A stretch of DNA of 60,611 nucleotides, taken from a virus. Below the pieces are notes generated by a model that was not told the DNA's origin, ran no database searches, and saw nothing but the letters and a program-made list of their open reading frames with translations. The DNA is taken from IMG/VR virus record IMGVR_UViG_3300009788_000014, positions 1 through 60,611 of that record; one strand, written 5' to 3'. A program made the translations under genes and the position numbers. Positions 14,531-21,146 of the stretch are shown piece after piece (position 1 is the stretch's first letter; the number at the start of each line of letters is the position of its first letter).

Positions 14531-14887
14531 ATGACCACCAACGCCCTGATCATCTGGCGCGACCCGGCGGGCCGCCTGCGGCTCGCGGAGACGGATGTCT
14601 CCTGGCAGAGCCTCGCGGCCAGGGCCGGCTCAACCCTGCTCGTACCCCTTGGCTTCGACGAAATGCTCAACGTCACCGCCGAGGAGGCCGCAGAGCGCGT
14701 CCTCTGCCTGGCGGAGCCCGGTCGTCCGCGAGTCGGCGGCCGCGTGTCCTGGTGGCACGACAAGGGCTGGCAGTATGGCGCCGTGACGGGCATCGACGAC
14801 ACGACCCGCGAAGCTGTGATTCAAATCACCGCGGCGGGCACGAGCGCCAAGGTGCGGTTCGGCCGGCTGACGGTCGAGGAGGGCTGA
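14531..14887 (+). CDS. Hypothetical protein with possible SH3-like barrel, 118 aa
   Basis: The second half (VGGRVSWWHDKGWQYGAVTG, then IDDTTREAVIQITAAG and AKVRFGRLTVEE) has the strand rhythm of a small Tudor/SH3-like barrel. The first half is helical. No name can be given; the fold suggestion is inference. Confidence 0.65.
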   Translation: MTTNALIIWRDPAGRLRLAETDVSWQSLAARAGSTLLVPLGFDEMLNVTAEEAAERVLCLAEPGRPRVGGRVSWWHDKGWQYGAVTGIDDTTREAVIQITAAGTSAKVRFGRLTVEEG

Positions 14888-14888
14888 C

Positions 14889-15107
14889 GTGGAAGCAGGG
14901 ACGACATGGGCGATCCGTCCCGCCGAGTGGCGCACCGCGGCCCTTGCCGTCCCCGCCGACGCACGGCGCGCACTCTGCGAAGTTCTGGACGCCGCCGTCT
15001 ACACCCTGGTTCCCCACGGCGACGACGAGCAACGCGGCGTCGCTGCCGCAGAAGCTCTCCGAGATGCCCTCGCACCCTTCTTGCCGCCAGAGTCAGAGAA
15101 CGCCTAA
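14889..15107 (+). CDS. Hypothetical protein, 72 aa
   Basis: GTG start at 14889 after GAGGAGGGCTGAC. Ala-rich helical protein (RTAALAVPADARRALCEVLD). No family is recognised. Confidence 0.6.
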   Translation: MEAGTTWAIRPAEWRTAALAVPADARRALCEVLDAAVYTLVPHGDDEQRGVAAAEALRDALAPFLPPESENA

Positions 15108-15132
15108 CGCTCCGTAAACAAAGGAGGACAGC

Positions 15133-16023
15133 ATGAAACCAACCCCACAGCTTTTCACGTCCTACGAAGAGGGCCCCCTCTTCGGGCAAAGGCCGCCGCT
15201 CGGCTTCGACGAAGCGCTCGACGGCAAGACCCCGGGGCTAGCGTCTCGCGGGCTCGCGTGGCGGGTCACCTTTTGGGCCGTCCTTGCGCTCTTTCTCGCG
15301 GCGCTCGCGTTCGGCCTGACGGTGCTCCTGGCCCCTCCGGCCGGAGCGCAGGACCCCGACGACCTGCTCGAAGGACTCTGCGAGCTCTGCGGGGACGCCG
15401 CGCTGTACTGCGAGGCGGAGCCGCCGGACGGGGGGGACCTCCTCGCGACGTGGCCGGCCTTCACCTCGACCGTCGGCGAGCCCTCGGTCGACCTCTGGTT
15501 CCCGCTCGCCGAGACGACCACCTACGAGGAGCTCGAGGTCTCCTTCACCGTCGAGCTCAGCCCGGAGGTCTTCGCGCCGCCGGGTCCCGGGGTCCGGCTC
15601 TACAGCCTGGACTGGCAGTCCACCAAGCTCGTCAGGCCCTGGAACGAGACGGTGGCCTACCTCCAGTTCAAGGAGAAGAACGGCAACTGGTCTCTACAGC
15701 TCGGCTCGATGCGCGGCGTGCCGCGGCGCGGCGAGCAGCTGAAGAAGTCGGCGGAGCTCGGGCGCGCTGTGCCGGAGGGCGCCTACCACGTCCTCCTCGG
15801 CGTCGAGCAGCAACGCGTTTCGGTCCTGGTGGTCGGCCCCGACGGCGAGGAGCGCCGCGTCACCGTCGAAACCCCCGACGGACCCCCACTCGCCCATCAC
15901 GGGGTCTTCGCCCGCTTCGGACACACGGGCAACGAGGCCGGCAACGAGACGCCGTTTCGCCCCGGCGCTACCTGGCGCGACTTCGAGGTGCGGGGCTTCC
16001 CCACCGACGGGGTGGCGCCATGA
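15133..16023 (+). CDS. Exported or membrane-anchored protein with jelly-roll-like domain, 296 aa
   Basis: After a 40-residue cytosolic start comes one hydrophobic segment (about 45-70; FWAVLALFLAALAFGLTVLL) ending in a signal-peptidase-like AGAQD. The outer part has two Cys pairs (CELCGDAALYC, about 87-97) and then a long strand-rich domain (VDLWFPLAETTTYEELEVSF to ATWRDFEVRGF) that resembles concanavalin/LamG-type jelly rolls. Ribosome site AAAGGAGGACAGC. It is unusually large for this operon. An envelope-acting role, such as blocking re-infection, is inference only. Confidence 0.7.
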   Translation: MKPTPQLFTSYEEGPLFGQRPPLGFDEALDGKTPGLASRGLAWRVTFWAVLALFLAALAFGLTVLLAPPAGAQDPDDLLEGLCELCGDAALYCEAEPPDGGDLLATWPAFTSTVGEPSVDLWFPLAETTTYEELEVSFTVELSPEVFAPPGPGVRLYSLDWQSTKLVRPWNETVAYLQFKEKNGNWSLQLGSMRGVPRRGEQLKKSAELGRAVPEGAYHVLLGVEQQRVSVLVVGPDGEERRVTVETPDGPPLAHHGVFARFGHTGNEAGNETPFRPGATWRDFEVRGFPTDGVAP

Positions 16024-16238
16024 GCGTGCGGGATAATGCGACTCTGGCCCAGGTACCGGACGCACTCGAGCTTGCGGGAAGGCCAGGAGCAGCGGCCCTC
16101 TTTCTGGCGGTAGACGGCCTCATCAGGATGAACCTGGTGGCGGACGGAGAGCTTATGCAGCTGGCTGAGAGTCTTGCCCACGCGGGGCTCAACAAGATCA
16201 GAGAGGCACAGGGCATCGCGGGCGGGGTGACGCCATGA
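16020..16238 (+). CDS. Hypothetical protein, 72 aa
   Basis: ATGA-coupled to the exported protein. Helical (MSVRDNATLAQVPDALELAG; LAESLAHAGLNKIREAQ). Not recognised. Confidence 0.6.
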   Translation: MSVRDNATLAQVPDALELAGRPGAAALFLAVDGLIRMNLVADGELMQLAESLAHAGLNKIREAQGIAGGVTP

Positions 16239-16516
16239 AGAGGGAGGCCGTTACCATCCGGGGCCTCGTCGCGCTACTTGCCGCGGCGATCTTCGTCAGC
16301 GCGTGCAGCGCTTTGTATGAGGCGCGCTCGCATTTGCGAATCGCCACCCCCGCGAGCGCTGCCCCCGCGAGCGCCGCCCCGGAGACGCTGGCCGCCTGCG
16401 ACGTGCCGGACTGCCCGAGCGGCCACCACCTCCTGCTCTACCGGGTGGAGCGGCGCGACGACGGCACCTTCCGGCACTCATCGAGCTACGTCTGCGTCGA
16501 CGAGGCGGCCCCATGA
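16235..16516 (+). CDS. Putative lipoprotein, 93 aa
   Basis: A basic start is followed by a hydrophobic segment ending in FVSAC (residues 12-24), a plausible lipobox with lipidated Cys 24. The mature part is an Ala/Pro spacer (ATPASAAPASAAPE) and then a small Cys-containing domain (CDVPDCPSGHHLLLYRVERR). It probably sits in an envelope membrane. ATGA overlaps link it to both neighbours. Phage lipoproteins of this size can act in superinfection exclusion or as outer spanin; neither is shown here. Confidence 0.65.
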   Translation: MKREAVTIRGLVALLAAAIFVSACSALYEARSHLRIATPASAAPASAAPETLAACDVPDCPSGHHLLLYRVERRDDGTFRHSSSYVCVDEAAP

Positions 16517-16785
16517 TCACCGACAACCGGTTCTCGACGGACTTGAGGGTCGCAACCCTGCTCGACAAGATCGAAGAGGCGGCGAAGCCGTGGAGTAGGG
16601 AGACCCTGTCCTGGAAGGGAACCAAGGTCCCGCGGCACATGAGCTTCCGGGGAAAGAAAATCGGGTGGGCGCAGCACGGGATCCTTCTCGCCGAAGACGG
16701 GTCCCAAATCGGAACCTACATCCGGACCAAGTGCTTCGCCGGACCCGGCAAGGATGAGCACGAGATGGAGGTCACCGCGTCATGA
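16513..16785 (+). CDS. Hypothetical protein, 90 aa
   Basis: Starts MITDNRFSTDLRVATLLDKI; ATGA-coupled on both sides. Mixed helix and strand with a basic central part (KVPRHMSFRGKKIGW). No family is recognised. Confidence 0.65.
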   Translation: MITDNRFSTDLRVATLLDKIEEAAKPWSRETLSWKGTKVPRHMSFRGKKIGWAQHGILLAEDGSQIGTYIRTKCFAGPGKDEHEMEVTAS

Positions 16786-17108
16786 GATTCCTCCTCGCCG
16801 CAAGCTCGAGCGGCATCTACCTGGCGTGCTGGACTCGCTACATGGTTCGGCTCGCTCACGGCGAGGGAGCCTTTGACTTCTGGCCGCTGATGCCGTCGGG
16901 CGGTCCGTTGCCGACGTTCGCCCTTGGGCTTGTCGTCTTCTTCCTTGGGGTCCTGTGGCCGCTGTCGCGGGGGCGGCCCCTGGTCGACCGGATCGGAAGG
17001 CTTCCGCGGACTCCCGGGGAAAAGCGGTCCGATGCGTGGCGCAGGGCCGAGCGGGCCGCCGAGAGGCTCGGTGACGCCTTTGAGTATCTGGGGTCCTTCG
17101 GCCGATGA
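16782..17108 (+). CDS. Membrane protein, 108 aa
   Basis: A hydrophobic start (MRFLLAASSSGIYLACW) and a clear membrane segment at about residues 44-60 (FALGLVVFFLGVLWPL), then a basic amphipathic C-terminus. Possibly two membrane passes. Function unknown. Confidence 0.65.
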   Translation: MRFLLAASSSGIYLACWTRYMVRLAHGEGAFDFWPLMPSGGPLPTFALGLVVFFLGVLWPLSRGRPLVDRIGRLPRTPGEKRSDAWRRAERAAERLGDAFEYLGSFGR

Positions 17109-17233
17109 ACGCCAGCCGCACCCACCCCGTCCCGGACCAGCCGCAGACGATCTGCGGCTGGATCGCGGGGCTGCTGCTTGCCCTGTCGAGGCTGCGGGCG
17201 CGCCGGAAGGCGCCGCACAGGAAGGGCGCCTGA
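17105..17233 (+). CDS. Small basic protein, 42 aa
   Basis: ATGA overlap with the upstream gene. MNASRTHPVPDQPQTICGWI is followed by a short hydrophobic stretch (AGLLLALSRL) and a very basic end (RARRKAPHRKGA). It could be a small membrane-associated peptide. Too short for family assignment. Confidence 0.5.
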   Translation: MNASRTHPVPDQPQTICGWIAGLLLALSRLRARRKAPHRKGA

Positions 17234-17289
17234 CAAGTCACTCGCGAGACGCTTCCCACGTCTCCTCTACGCCGGGGCGGTGGCGAGAA

Positions 17290-17308
17290 CGCCGCCTCGG
17301 CGGTTTTT
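17290..17308 (+). terminator. Intrinsic terminator
   Basis: CGCCG-CCT-CGGCG followed by GTTTTT. It lies 57 bases after the last gene of the first + sub-operon and before a convergent minus gene. It is one of the few hairpins here with a T-tract. Confidence 0.6.
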
Positions 17309-17357
17309 CGTCTCGGCGTGTGCCCCAAACCCTTCGTCCGGCCGGCGCTGCTCCACC

Positions 17358-17642
17358 TCACCGATTCGGTCGCGGTCGACAGACGAAGGCAAGGGAGAAA
17401 ACCCGCGCCGGACGACCGGCGACGGTGATCACGCGTTTTGTCATCCTGGGGTCGCCGCGGCTCACGGCGGCGCCCAGGGCGTTCAGGACCCGCCGCCACC
17501 GGTCGAGGGGGTGGACACCTTGTTCACCAGCCCAGCGCTCGAAGATGGCGTCAAGAAGCCCTGCGTCGCCCCACATAACCCCATCGTTCTCCGTCTCGCG
17601 GAGGACTTCGAGGGCGGCGACCATGCACGTGCGGGAGCTCAT
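17358..17642 (-). CDS. Hypothetical protein, 94 aa (isolated minus-strand gene)
   Basis: A lone minus gene inside the + operon region. Starts MSSRTCMVAALEVLRETEND; helical first half (AGLLDAIFERWAGEQGV, DRWRRVLNALGAAVSRGD) and a basic strand-rich end (KRVITVAGRPARVFSLAFVC), reminiscent of a winged-helix regulator. Divergent from the gene at 17769. A TAAGCT stands six bases before its ATG. A regulator is plausible but unproven. Confidence 0.6.
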   Translation of the reverse strand: MSSRTCMVAALEVLRETENDGVMWGDAGLLDAIFERWAGEQGVHPLDRWRRVLNALGAAVSRGDPRMTKRVITVAGRPARVFSLAFVCRPRPNR

Positions 17643-17768
17643 GCGGAGAGCTTATCACAGGCCGGGGCCAGCTTCCCCGCTTTTTCTTTGATTGTGTGGT
17701 AGGATCGGAGGGCGAGCCAGGGATCGTGACCCCGGCCCGCCCCACCCACTGACACAGGAGGTCAGCAG
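17643..17768. promoter_or_regulatory. Divergent intergenic region
   Basis: The region separates the minus gene starting at 17642 from the + gene at 17769. It contains a GTAGGAT box at 17699, without a convincing -35, and a strong ribosome site (CAGGAGGTCAGCAG) before 17769. It probably contains promoters in both directions. Confidence 0.4.
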
Positions 17769-18164
17769 ATGTCCGACAAGCCTAGCACGAAAACCCTCAC
17801 CGTCCGCGGTGCCGGTGACGACACCTTCCAATGGGACTATCCCGGTCAACGAGGAGAGAACGACCACGACGACTGTGCGACAGGGTCCGTCAGGACGCTC
17901 CACGTCGAGGCCGTTGCCCTCAAGACGTGCAACATGGGGCACGAGCACCCCGACCCCGCCCCTACCTCGCGAATGGCGATCACGGGAGTCTACGGTATAC
18001 GCTGCCTCTGGTCGATCGGCATCGCACCAATAGAAGACGACGACCTCCTGCCCTGCTGGCCGATGCACTGGCGCTTCGAGGACTACTCGACTGTCCTGGA
18101 GATCTCGATCCCGGCCGACGCCACGGTCAAGCTGGTCTGGCCGGAAGGGGCTGGCGATGAGTGA
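17769..18164 (+). CDS. Hypothetical protein, 131 aa
   Basis: Good ribosome site, CAGGAGGTCAGCAG. Acidic beta-rich protein (KTLTVRGAGDDTFQWDYPGQ; YSTVLEISIPADATVKLVWP) with several Cys. No family is recognised. First gene of the second + sub-operon. Confidence 0.7.
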   Translation: MSDKPSTKTLTVRGAGDDTFQWDYPGQRGENDHDDCATGSVRTLHVEAVALKTCNMGHEHPDPAPTSRMAITGVYGIRCLWSIGIAPIEDDDLLPCWPMHWRFEDYSTVLEISIPADATVKLVWPEGAGDE

Positions 18165-18390
18165 CACGAAACTTCCTTCCGTTCGCTTCGGAATCGAGTT
18201 TACGGAGCTGGAAGCCCGAAGCCTGCTCCTGCTACGCCCCAGGCGGTTCACCGACGAGCTTGGCGGCATAAACCCTCTCGTCTGTAAGAGCTTAGGCGTG
18301 AACAAGGCTGCGGCACGTCGCGCTGCGAAGAAGATCCGGGGGGTGATGAGGCTTGCAGAGGGGTACGGCAACGAGGAGGATACGCCATGA
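18157..18390 (+). CDS. Hypothetical protein, 77 aa
   Basis: Overlaps its upstream neighbour by 8 bases. The segment VCKSLGVNKAAARRAAKKI is basic and helical and might bind nucleic acid. Not recognised. Confidence 0.6.
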   Translation: MSDTKLPSVRFGIEFTELEARSLLLLRPRRFTDELGGINPLVCKSLGVNKAAARRAAKKIRGVMRLAEGYGNEEDTP

Positions 18391-18548
18391 GCGACGAAAA
18401 GAAGACCGTGGTCGACCTCTCCGTGGACGCGCTCGTCTCCTTTTTATTCCTGTCCCTCTGCATTTTGTTTGCTGGCCTCTTTGTAGCCAGCGGCCTTAGC
18501 GAGATCGCCGACGCGATCAGCTCCTACACGATCCCGGCCGGTCCGTAG
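18387..18548 (+). CDS. Small membrane protein, 53 aa
   Basis: ATGA-coupled. MSDEKKTVVDLSVDALVSFL leads into a membrane segment (FLFLSLCILFAGLFVASGL, about 20-38). The stop lies within the terminator-like hairpin. Function unknown; size and topology fit holin-like or host-membrane-acting phage peptides. Confidence 0.65.
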   Translation: MSDEKKTVVDLSVDALVSFLFLSLCILFAGLFVASGLSEIADAISSYTIPAGP

Positions 18549-18558
18549 ACCGGCCGGG
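18533..18558. terminator. Strong hairpin ending the + operon
   Basis: CCCGGCCGGTC-cgta-GACCGGCCGGG is a perfect 11-bp stem with a 4-base loop, overlapping the stop codon of the last + gene and facing the end of the minus operon. No T-tract; it may stop transcription in both directions or protect the 3' end. Confidence 0.55.
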
Positions 18559-18630
18559 GACTCGGTGTGAATGGGTGTCGTAGCTTCTTGCGACGGTCCT
18601 CCTTTCCTTTCGGTTGGTGTCACGGAGACG

Positions 18631-18708
18631 CTAGCCGCCGCCCGTCACGGCGTCGTCATCGTCATCGTCATCGTTCGGATCTGGCGGATCTCTGTGTTGG
18701 TCTTTCAT
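18631..18708 (-). CDS. Poly-aspartate mini-protein, 25 aa
   Basis: ATG 18708 overlaps the upstream TGA (ATGA) and is preceded by GAGGTGAAAA. The frame encodes MKDQHRDPPDPN, seven Asp in a row and AVTGGG. The Asp run comes from a GATGAC tandem repeat in the DNA. Coupling and ribosome site favour real translation; such an acidic tail peptide has no known function here. Confidence 0.45.
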   Translation of the reverse strand: MKDQHRDPPDPNDDDDDDDAVTGGG

Positions 18709-18965
18709 TTTTCACCTCGCGGGGGTAATGGTGACAGTTCCTCTCCCTCGGTGCCGGTGCGGTCAAGGAGGACCTTCTGGTTTGACCTTAGAGTACCGAA
18801 GCGGATCTCCAGGTTGTAGGTTCTTTGGCGGCCCTCGTGTACAGCGTAAAGGAGAACGATCGTTAACGTCAACATGATGACGTTGAGGATCAAAGAAAAC
18901 CAAAGCTGGGTTCTCACCACCTCCATGGTTTGCCGGGTCTCGTGAATTTCTCTGGCTTCTGTCAT
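18705..18965 (-). CDS. Membrane protein with coiled coil, 86 aa (possible lysis gene)
   Basis: ATG 18965 shares its A with the upstream TGA; GTG 18968 is an alternative. A short N-terminal helix, one membrane segment (LWFSLILNVIMLTLTIVLLY, about 21-40) and a polar C-terminus. It is the third in a row of small one-TM proteins at the end of the tail operon, where holins and spanins often lie. Confidence 0.6.
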   Translation of the reverse strand: MTEAREIHETRQTMEVVRTQLWFSLILNVIMLTLTIVLLYAVHEGRQRTYNLEIRFGTLRSNQKVLLDRTGTEGEELSPLPPRGEK

Positions 18966-19210
18966 CACGTCTCTAGCCTTTCCTCAATTTTGCCTAAGCG
19001 GCCCGCCATGTCCTCCACTGCCTGTGTCATTCTCAGCATAGAAATGTCAGACAACTTTAACTGGTCGCTGTGCTCCTCGACACGACGTTCGGTCCGTTCG
19101 AGAACCTCTGCCGCCCGCCCCGTTCTGTAAATCACCACGCCGAGGCTTGGGATAACGAGAATGCCGCCCACTACAATATGGGCTACCATGAGCCCTTCCA
19201 TGAGAGTCAT
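18965..19210 (-). CDS. Membrane protein with coiled coil, 81 aa (possible lysis gene)
   Basis: N-terminal membrane segment (MVAHIVVGGILVIPSLGVVI, about 8-27) followed by a long heptad-rich helix (RAAEVLERTERRVEEHSDQL to GRLGKIEERLET). N-terminal anchor plus coiled coil is the pattern of inner-membrane spanins and some holins. ATGA-coupled to both neighbours. The assignment to lysis is by position and topology only. Confidence 0.6.
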   Translation of the reverse strand: MTLMEGLMVAHIVVGGILVIPSLGVVIYRTGRAAEVLERTERRVEEHSDQLKLSDISMLRMTQAVEDMAGRLGKIEERLET

Positions 19211-19398
19211 CAGAAACCCGTATCCCTGTCGGTGATCTCGACCAGATGTTCGGTCCTGGCGTCGATCCTGGAAGCCTGTCTGGCCACGGCGCGGATTTCC
19301 TCGCGCGCCTCTTCCAGCTCGCGGCGTAATAGGCGCAGCTGGTGCCAGTGAATGAATGTTACGATGAATAGTCCGGCCACCGGTATGTAAAGACTCAT
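19210..19398 (-). CDS. Membrane protein with coiled coil, 62 aa (possible lysis gene)
   Basis: MSLYIPVAGLFIVTFIHWHQ gives one N-terminal membrane segment, then a charged helix (LRRELEEAREEIRAVARQAS). Same architecture as the next two genes, so the three may be a family by duplication or a holin/spanin set. No endolysin is recognised next to them. Confidence 0.6.
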   Translation of the reverse strand: MSLYIPVAGLFIVTFIHWHQLRLLRRELEEAREEIRAVARQASRIDARTEHLVEITDRDTGF

Positions 19399-19400
19399 CG

Positions 19401-19841
19401 CTATTCCCCCTCCAGGTCGCGAATCTTCCGCTTCTTTTTCTGAACGCTCTCGCCCATGGATTCGACTTGCCGACGGAGCCGGCCCACTTCGTTCTGCCTA
19501 CCCTCCTCTTCCGACTTGAGCATTTCCGGCGAGCCTTCTCCCAGATCAGTCTCGAAGGCAGCCAGCACCGCCGTCTCGATGGCGCGCATCTCGGTTGGGG
19601 TTCCCGGCATTGCCGGGTCGGTTCTCGTCCCGACGGGGCCTGCCCGCCACGCTTTTTCTGTGTCGGTCCCTTTCCCGGAGGAAAAGACGTAGTCCCCTGC
19701 GGCGCCCACATCTTTCCCGGCCACGGTGAGAACCGTGTATGGGGTGTCGTCGCCGCGCCACCGTCCGTTGGTTTCTTCTGGGTGGCCAGCGCTGAGTCTC
19801 ACGCTGACTGTTCCGAATCCTGGTACGTTGACTATGGTCAT
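19401..19841 (-). CDS. Hypothetical protein, 146 aa
   Basis: The first part is strand-rich (MTIVNVPGFGTVSVRLSAGH; VLTVAGKDVGAAGDYVF) and the last 45 residues form a charged coiled coil (VGRLRRQVESMGESVQKKKR). Located between the tail fibre and the membrane proteins. Could be a tail-fibre accessory or lysis-related protein; no active-site motif of an endolysin is seen. Confidence 0.65.
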   Translation of the reverse strand: MTIVNVPGFGTVSVRLSAGHPEETNGRWRGDDTPYTVLTVAGKDVGAAGDYVFSSGKGTDTEKAWRAGPVGTRTDPAMPGTPTEMRAIETAVLAAFETDLGEGSPEMLKSEEEGRQNEVGRLRRQVESMGESVQKKKRKIRDLEGE

Positions 19842-19859
19842 CTTTCGATCTACCTTTCT

Positions 19860-21143
19860 TTAAAAGACTAGGGGCACCACGCCGGAACGCGGCCCCGAGA
19901 TTCTGCGAATCCCGAACACGGCTTGAGCAAAATCCAAAGCCTGGTCCCCGTCAAGGTTGCTCGCATACAATGCAACCTTGTCGCCCTCGTTCAAATGTAC
20001 GCCGCCGCCGGTGGATCCGCCGCCGTTTAGCAGCAAGTCGTTTTGAGATATCTCGGTATGCGCCAGGTTGAAGCTGGGGTAGTATATGTTGAGTTCTCCA
20101 GTATCAGCCGTATAGGTACCGTTGCCCGTAGAGGCCACTCGGTTTAAGCTATACAGCTCGATCGTGGTAGATGTACTGGCGTTGATTATCCAGCTCCCGT
20201 TTGCGGCAGTGTTGCCCCCTACGCCCACAATCTCTATCAAAAGACCGTCAGAACCTAACAATCCAGCGATCGTTAACACGATCGGACTTGTGCCGCTGCC
20301 CGTTGCCCCGGTAACCGCGATCGCGGTGGCCAGCTCGACCCCGAGGTTGAGAATAACCTCTCGGGACGCACCGCCTTGCGCCGATAGAGAAGCGAACCAA
20401 CCAAGGTCATAAATGCCGTCAGCGGAACCGACCGTCAGCTCATCGGTCGAGGTGGACCCGGTAATGTGGCCGAACTCGTCACCGAGGCCAACGGCGTTCG
20501 TACCGTCGAACTTTATCATCTGCGCTTGCGTTGCGATCGTTAGGGTATGGTCCGCGATTCCGTGGAAGCGCAAGATTTGATATGCCGGACCAACGATCAA
20601 ATGCGGATCTCCCTGTGCAGGGTCCTGAAACCATAAGGTCCCGTCCGCCACGGGCCAGATTTTGCCAAAGCCGCTATTAGCACCGGGCTCCACGCCCTCC
20701 TTTATGGCAAGGATGCCGCCTCCTCCTACCGTCAAGTCACCGAACGCGCTGGCGGTCTTGATTGAGTGGTCGCCGTTGGAGTGTATTGTAAGCCGATTGG
20801 TATTACTCGTGCGAAATCTCAGGTCATCCTGGCTTGGCCTGTAGATGATCAGTCCGGCGTTGTCGTCCGTATCGCTACCGAAAGCGATTTGGCTGTTCCC
20901 GGTCGTCCCGGAGTGTAGCATGATGCTGACGGCGCTACCTGCCGATGAATCGTTTTGCACGAGCAGGCCCGGCTCAAAGCTCGGCGTGTGCGGCGTTCCG
21001 CCCTGTACCGTGTGCAAAGAAGCCCGGGGCGCTTCGGATCCGTCAGAGCCGATTATGAGACCCTTTAATCCGACCCATACCTTTCGCGTGAGGGTTCCAA
21101 AGGTACCCGCGAAGATCTGCCGCAGCGTTGTGTTACGGGCCAT
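19860..21143 (-). CDS. Tail fibre / receptor-binding-like protein, 427 aa
   Basis: Short repetitive strands dominate (SIKTASAFGDLTVGGGGILA; NRLTIHSNGDHSIKT), as in trimeric phage tail fibres and spikes. The N-terminus (MARNTTLRQIFAGTFGTL) may attach to the tail tip. The C-terminal part is Gly/Ser/Asn-rich and could bind receptor. Position after the tail-tip protein supports the call. No chaperone domain is obvious at the end. Confidence 0.7.
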   Translation of the reverse strand: MARNTTLRQIFAGTFGTLTRKVWVGLKGLIIGSDGSEAPRASLHTVQGGTPHTPSFEPGLLVQNDSSAGSAVSIMLHSGTTGNSQIAFGSDTDDNAGLIIYRPSQDDLRFRTSNTNRLTIHSNGDHSIKTASAFGDLTVGGGGILAIKEGVEPGANSGFGKIWPVADGTLWFQDPAQGDPHLIVGPAYQILRFHGIADHTLTIATQAQMIKFDGTNAVGLGDEFGHITGSTSTDELTVGSADGIYDLGWFASLSAQGGASREVILNLGVELATAIAVTGATGSGTSPIVLTIAGLLGSDGLLIEIVGVGGNTAANGSWIINASTSTTIELYSLNRVASTGNGTYTADTGELNIYYPSFNLAHTEISQNDLLLNGGGSTGGGVHLNEGDKVALYASNLDGDQALDFAQAVFGIRRISGPRSGVVPLVF

Positions 21144-21146
21144 TTC

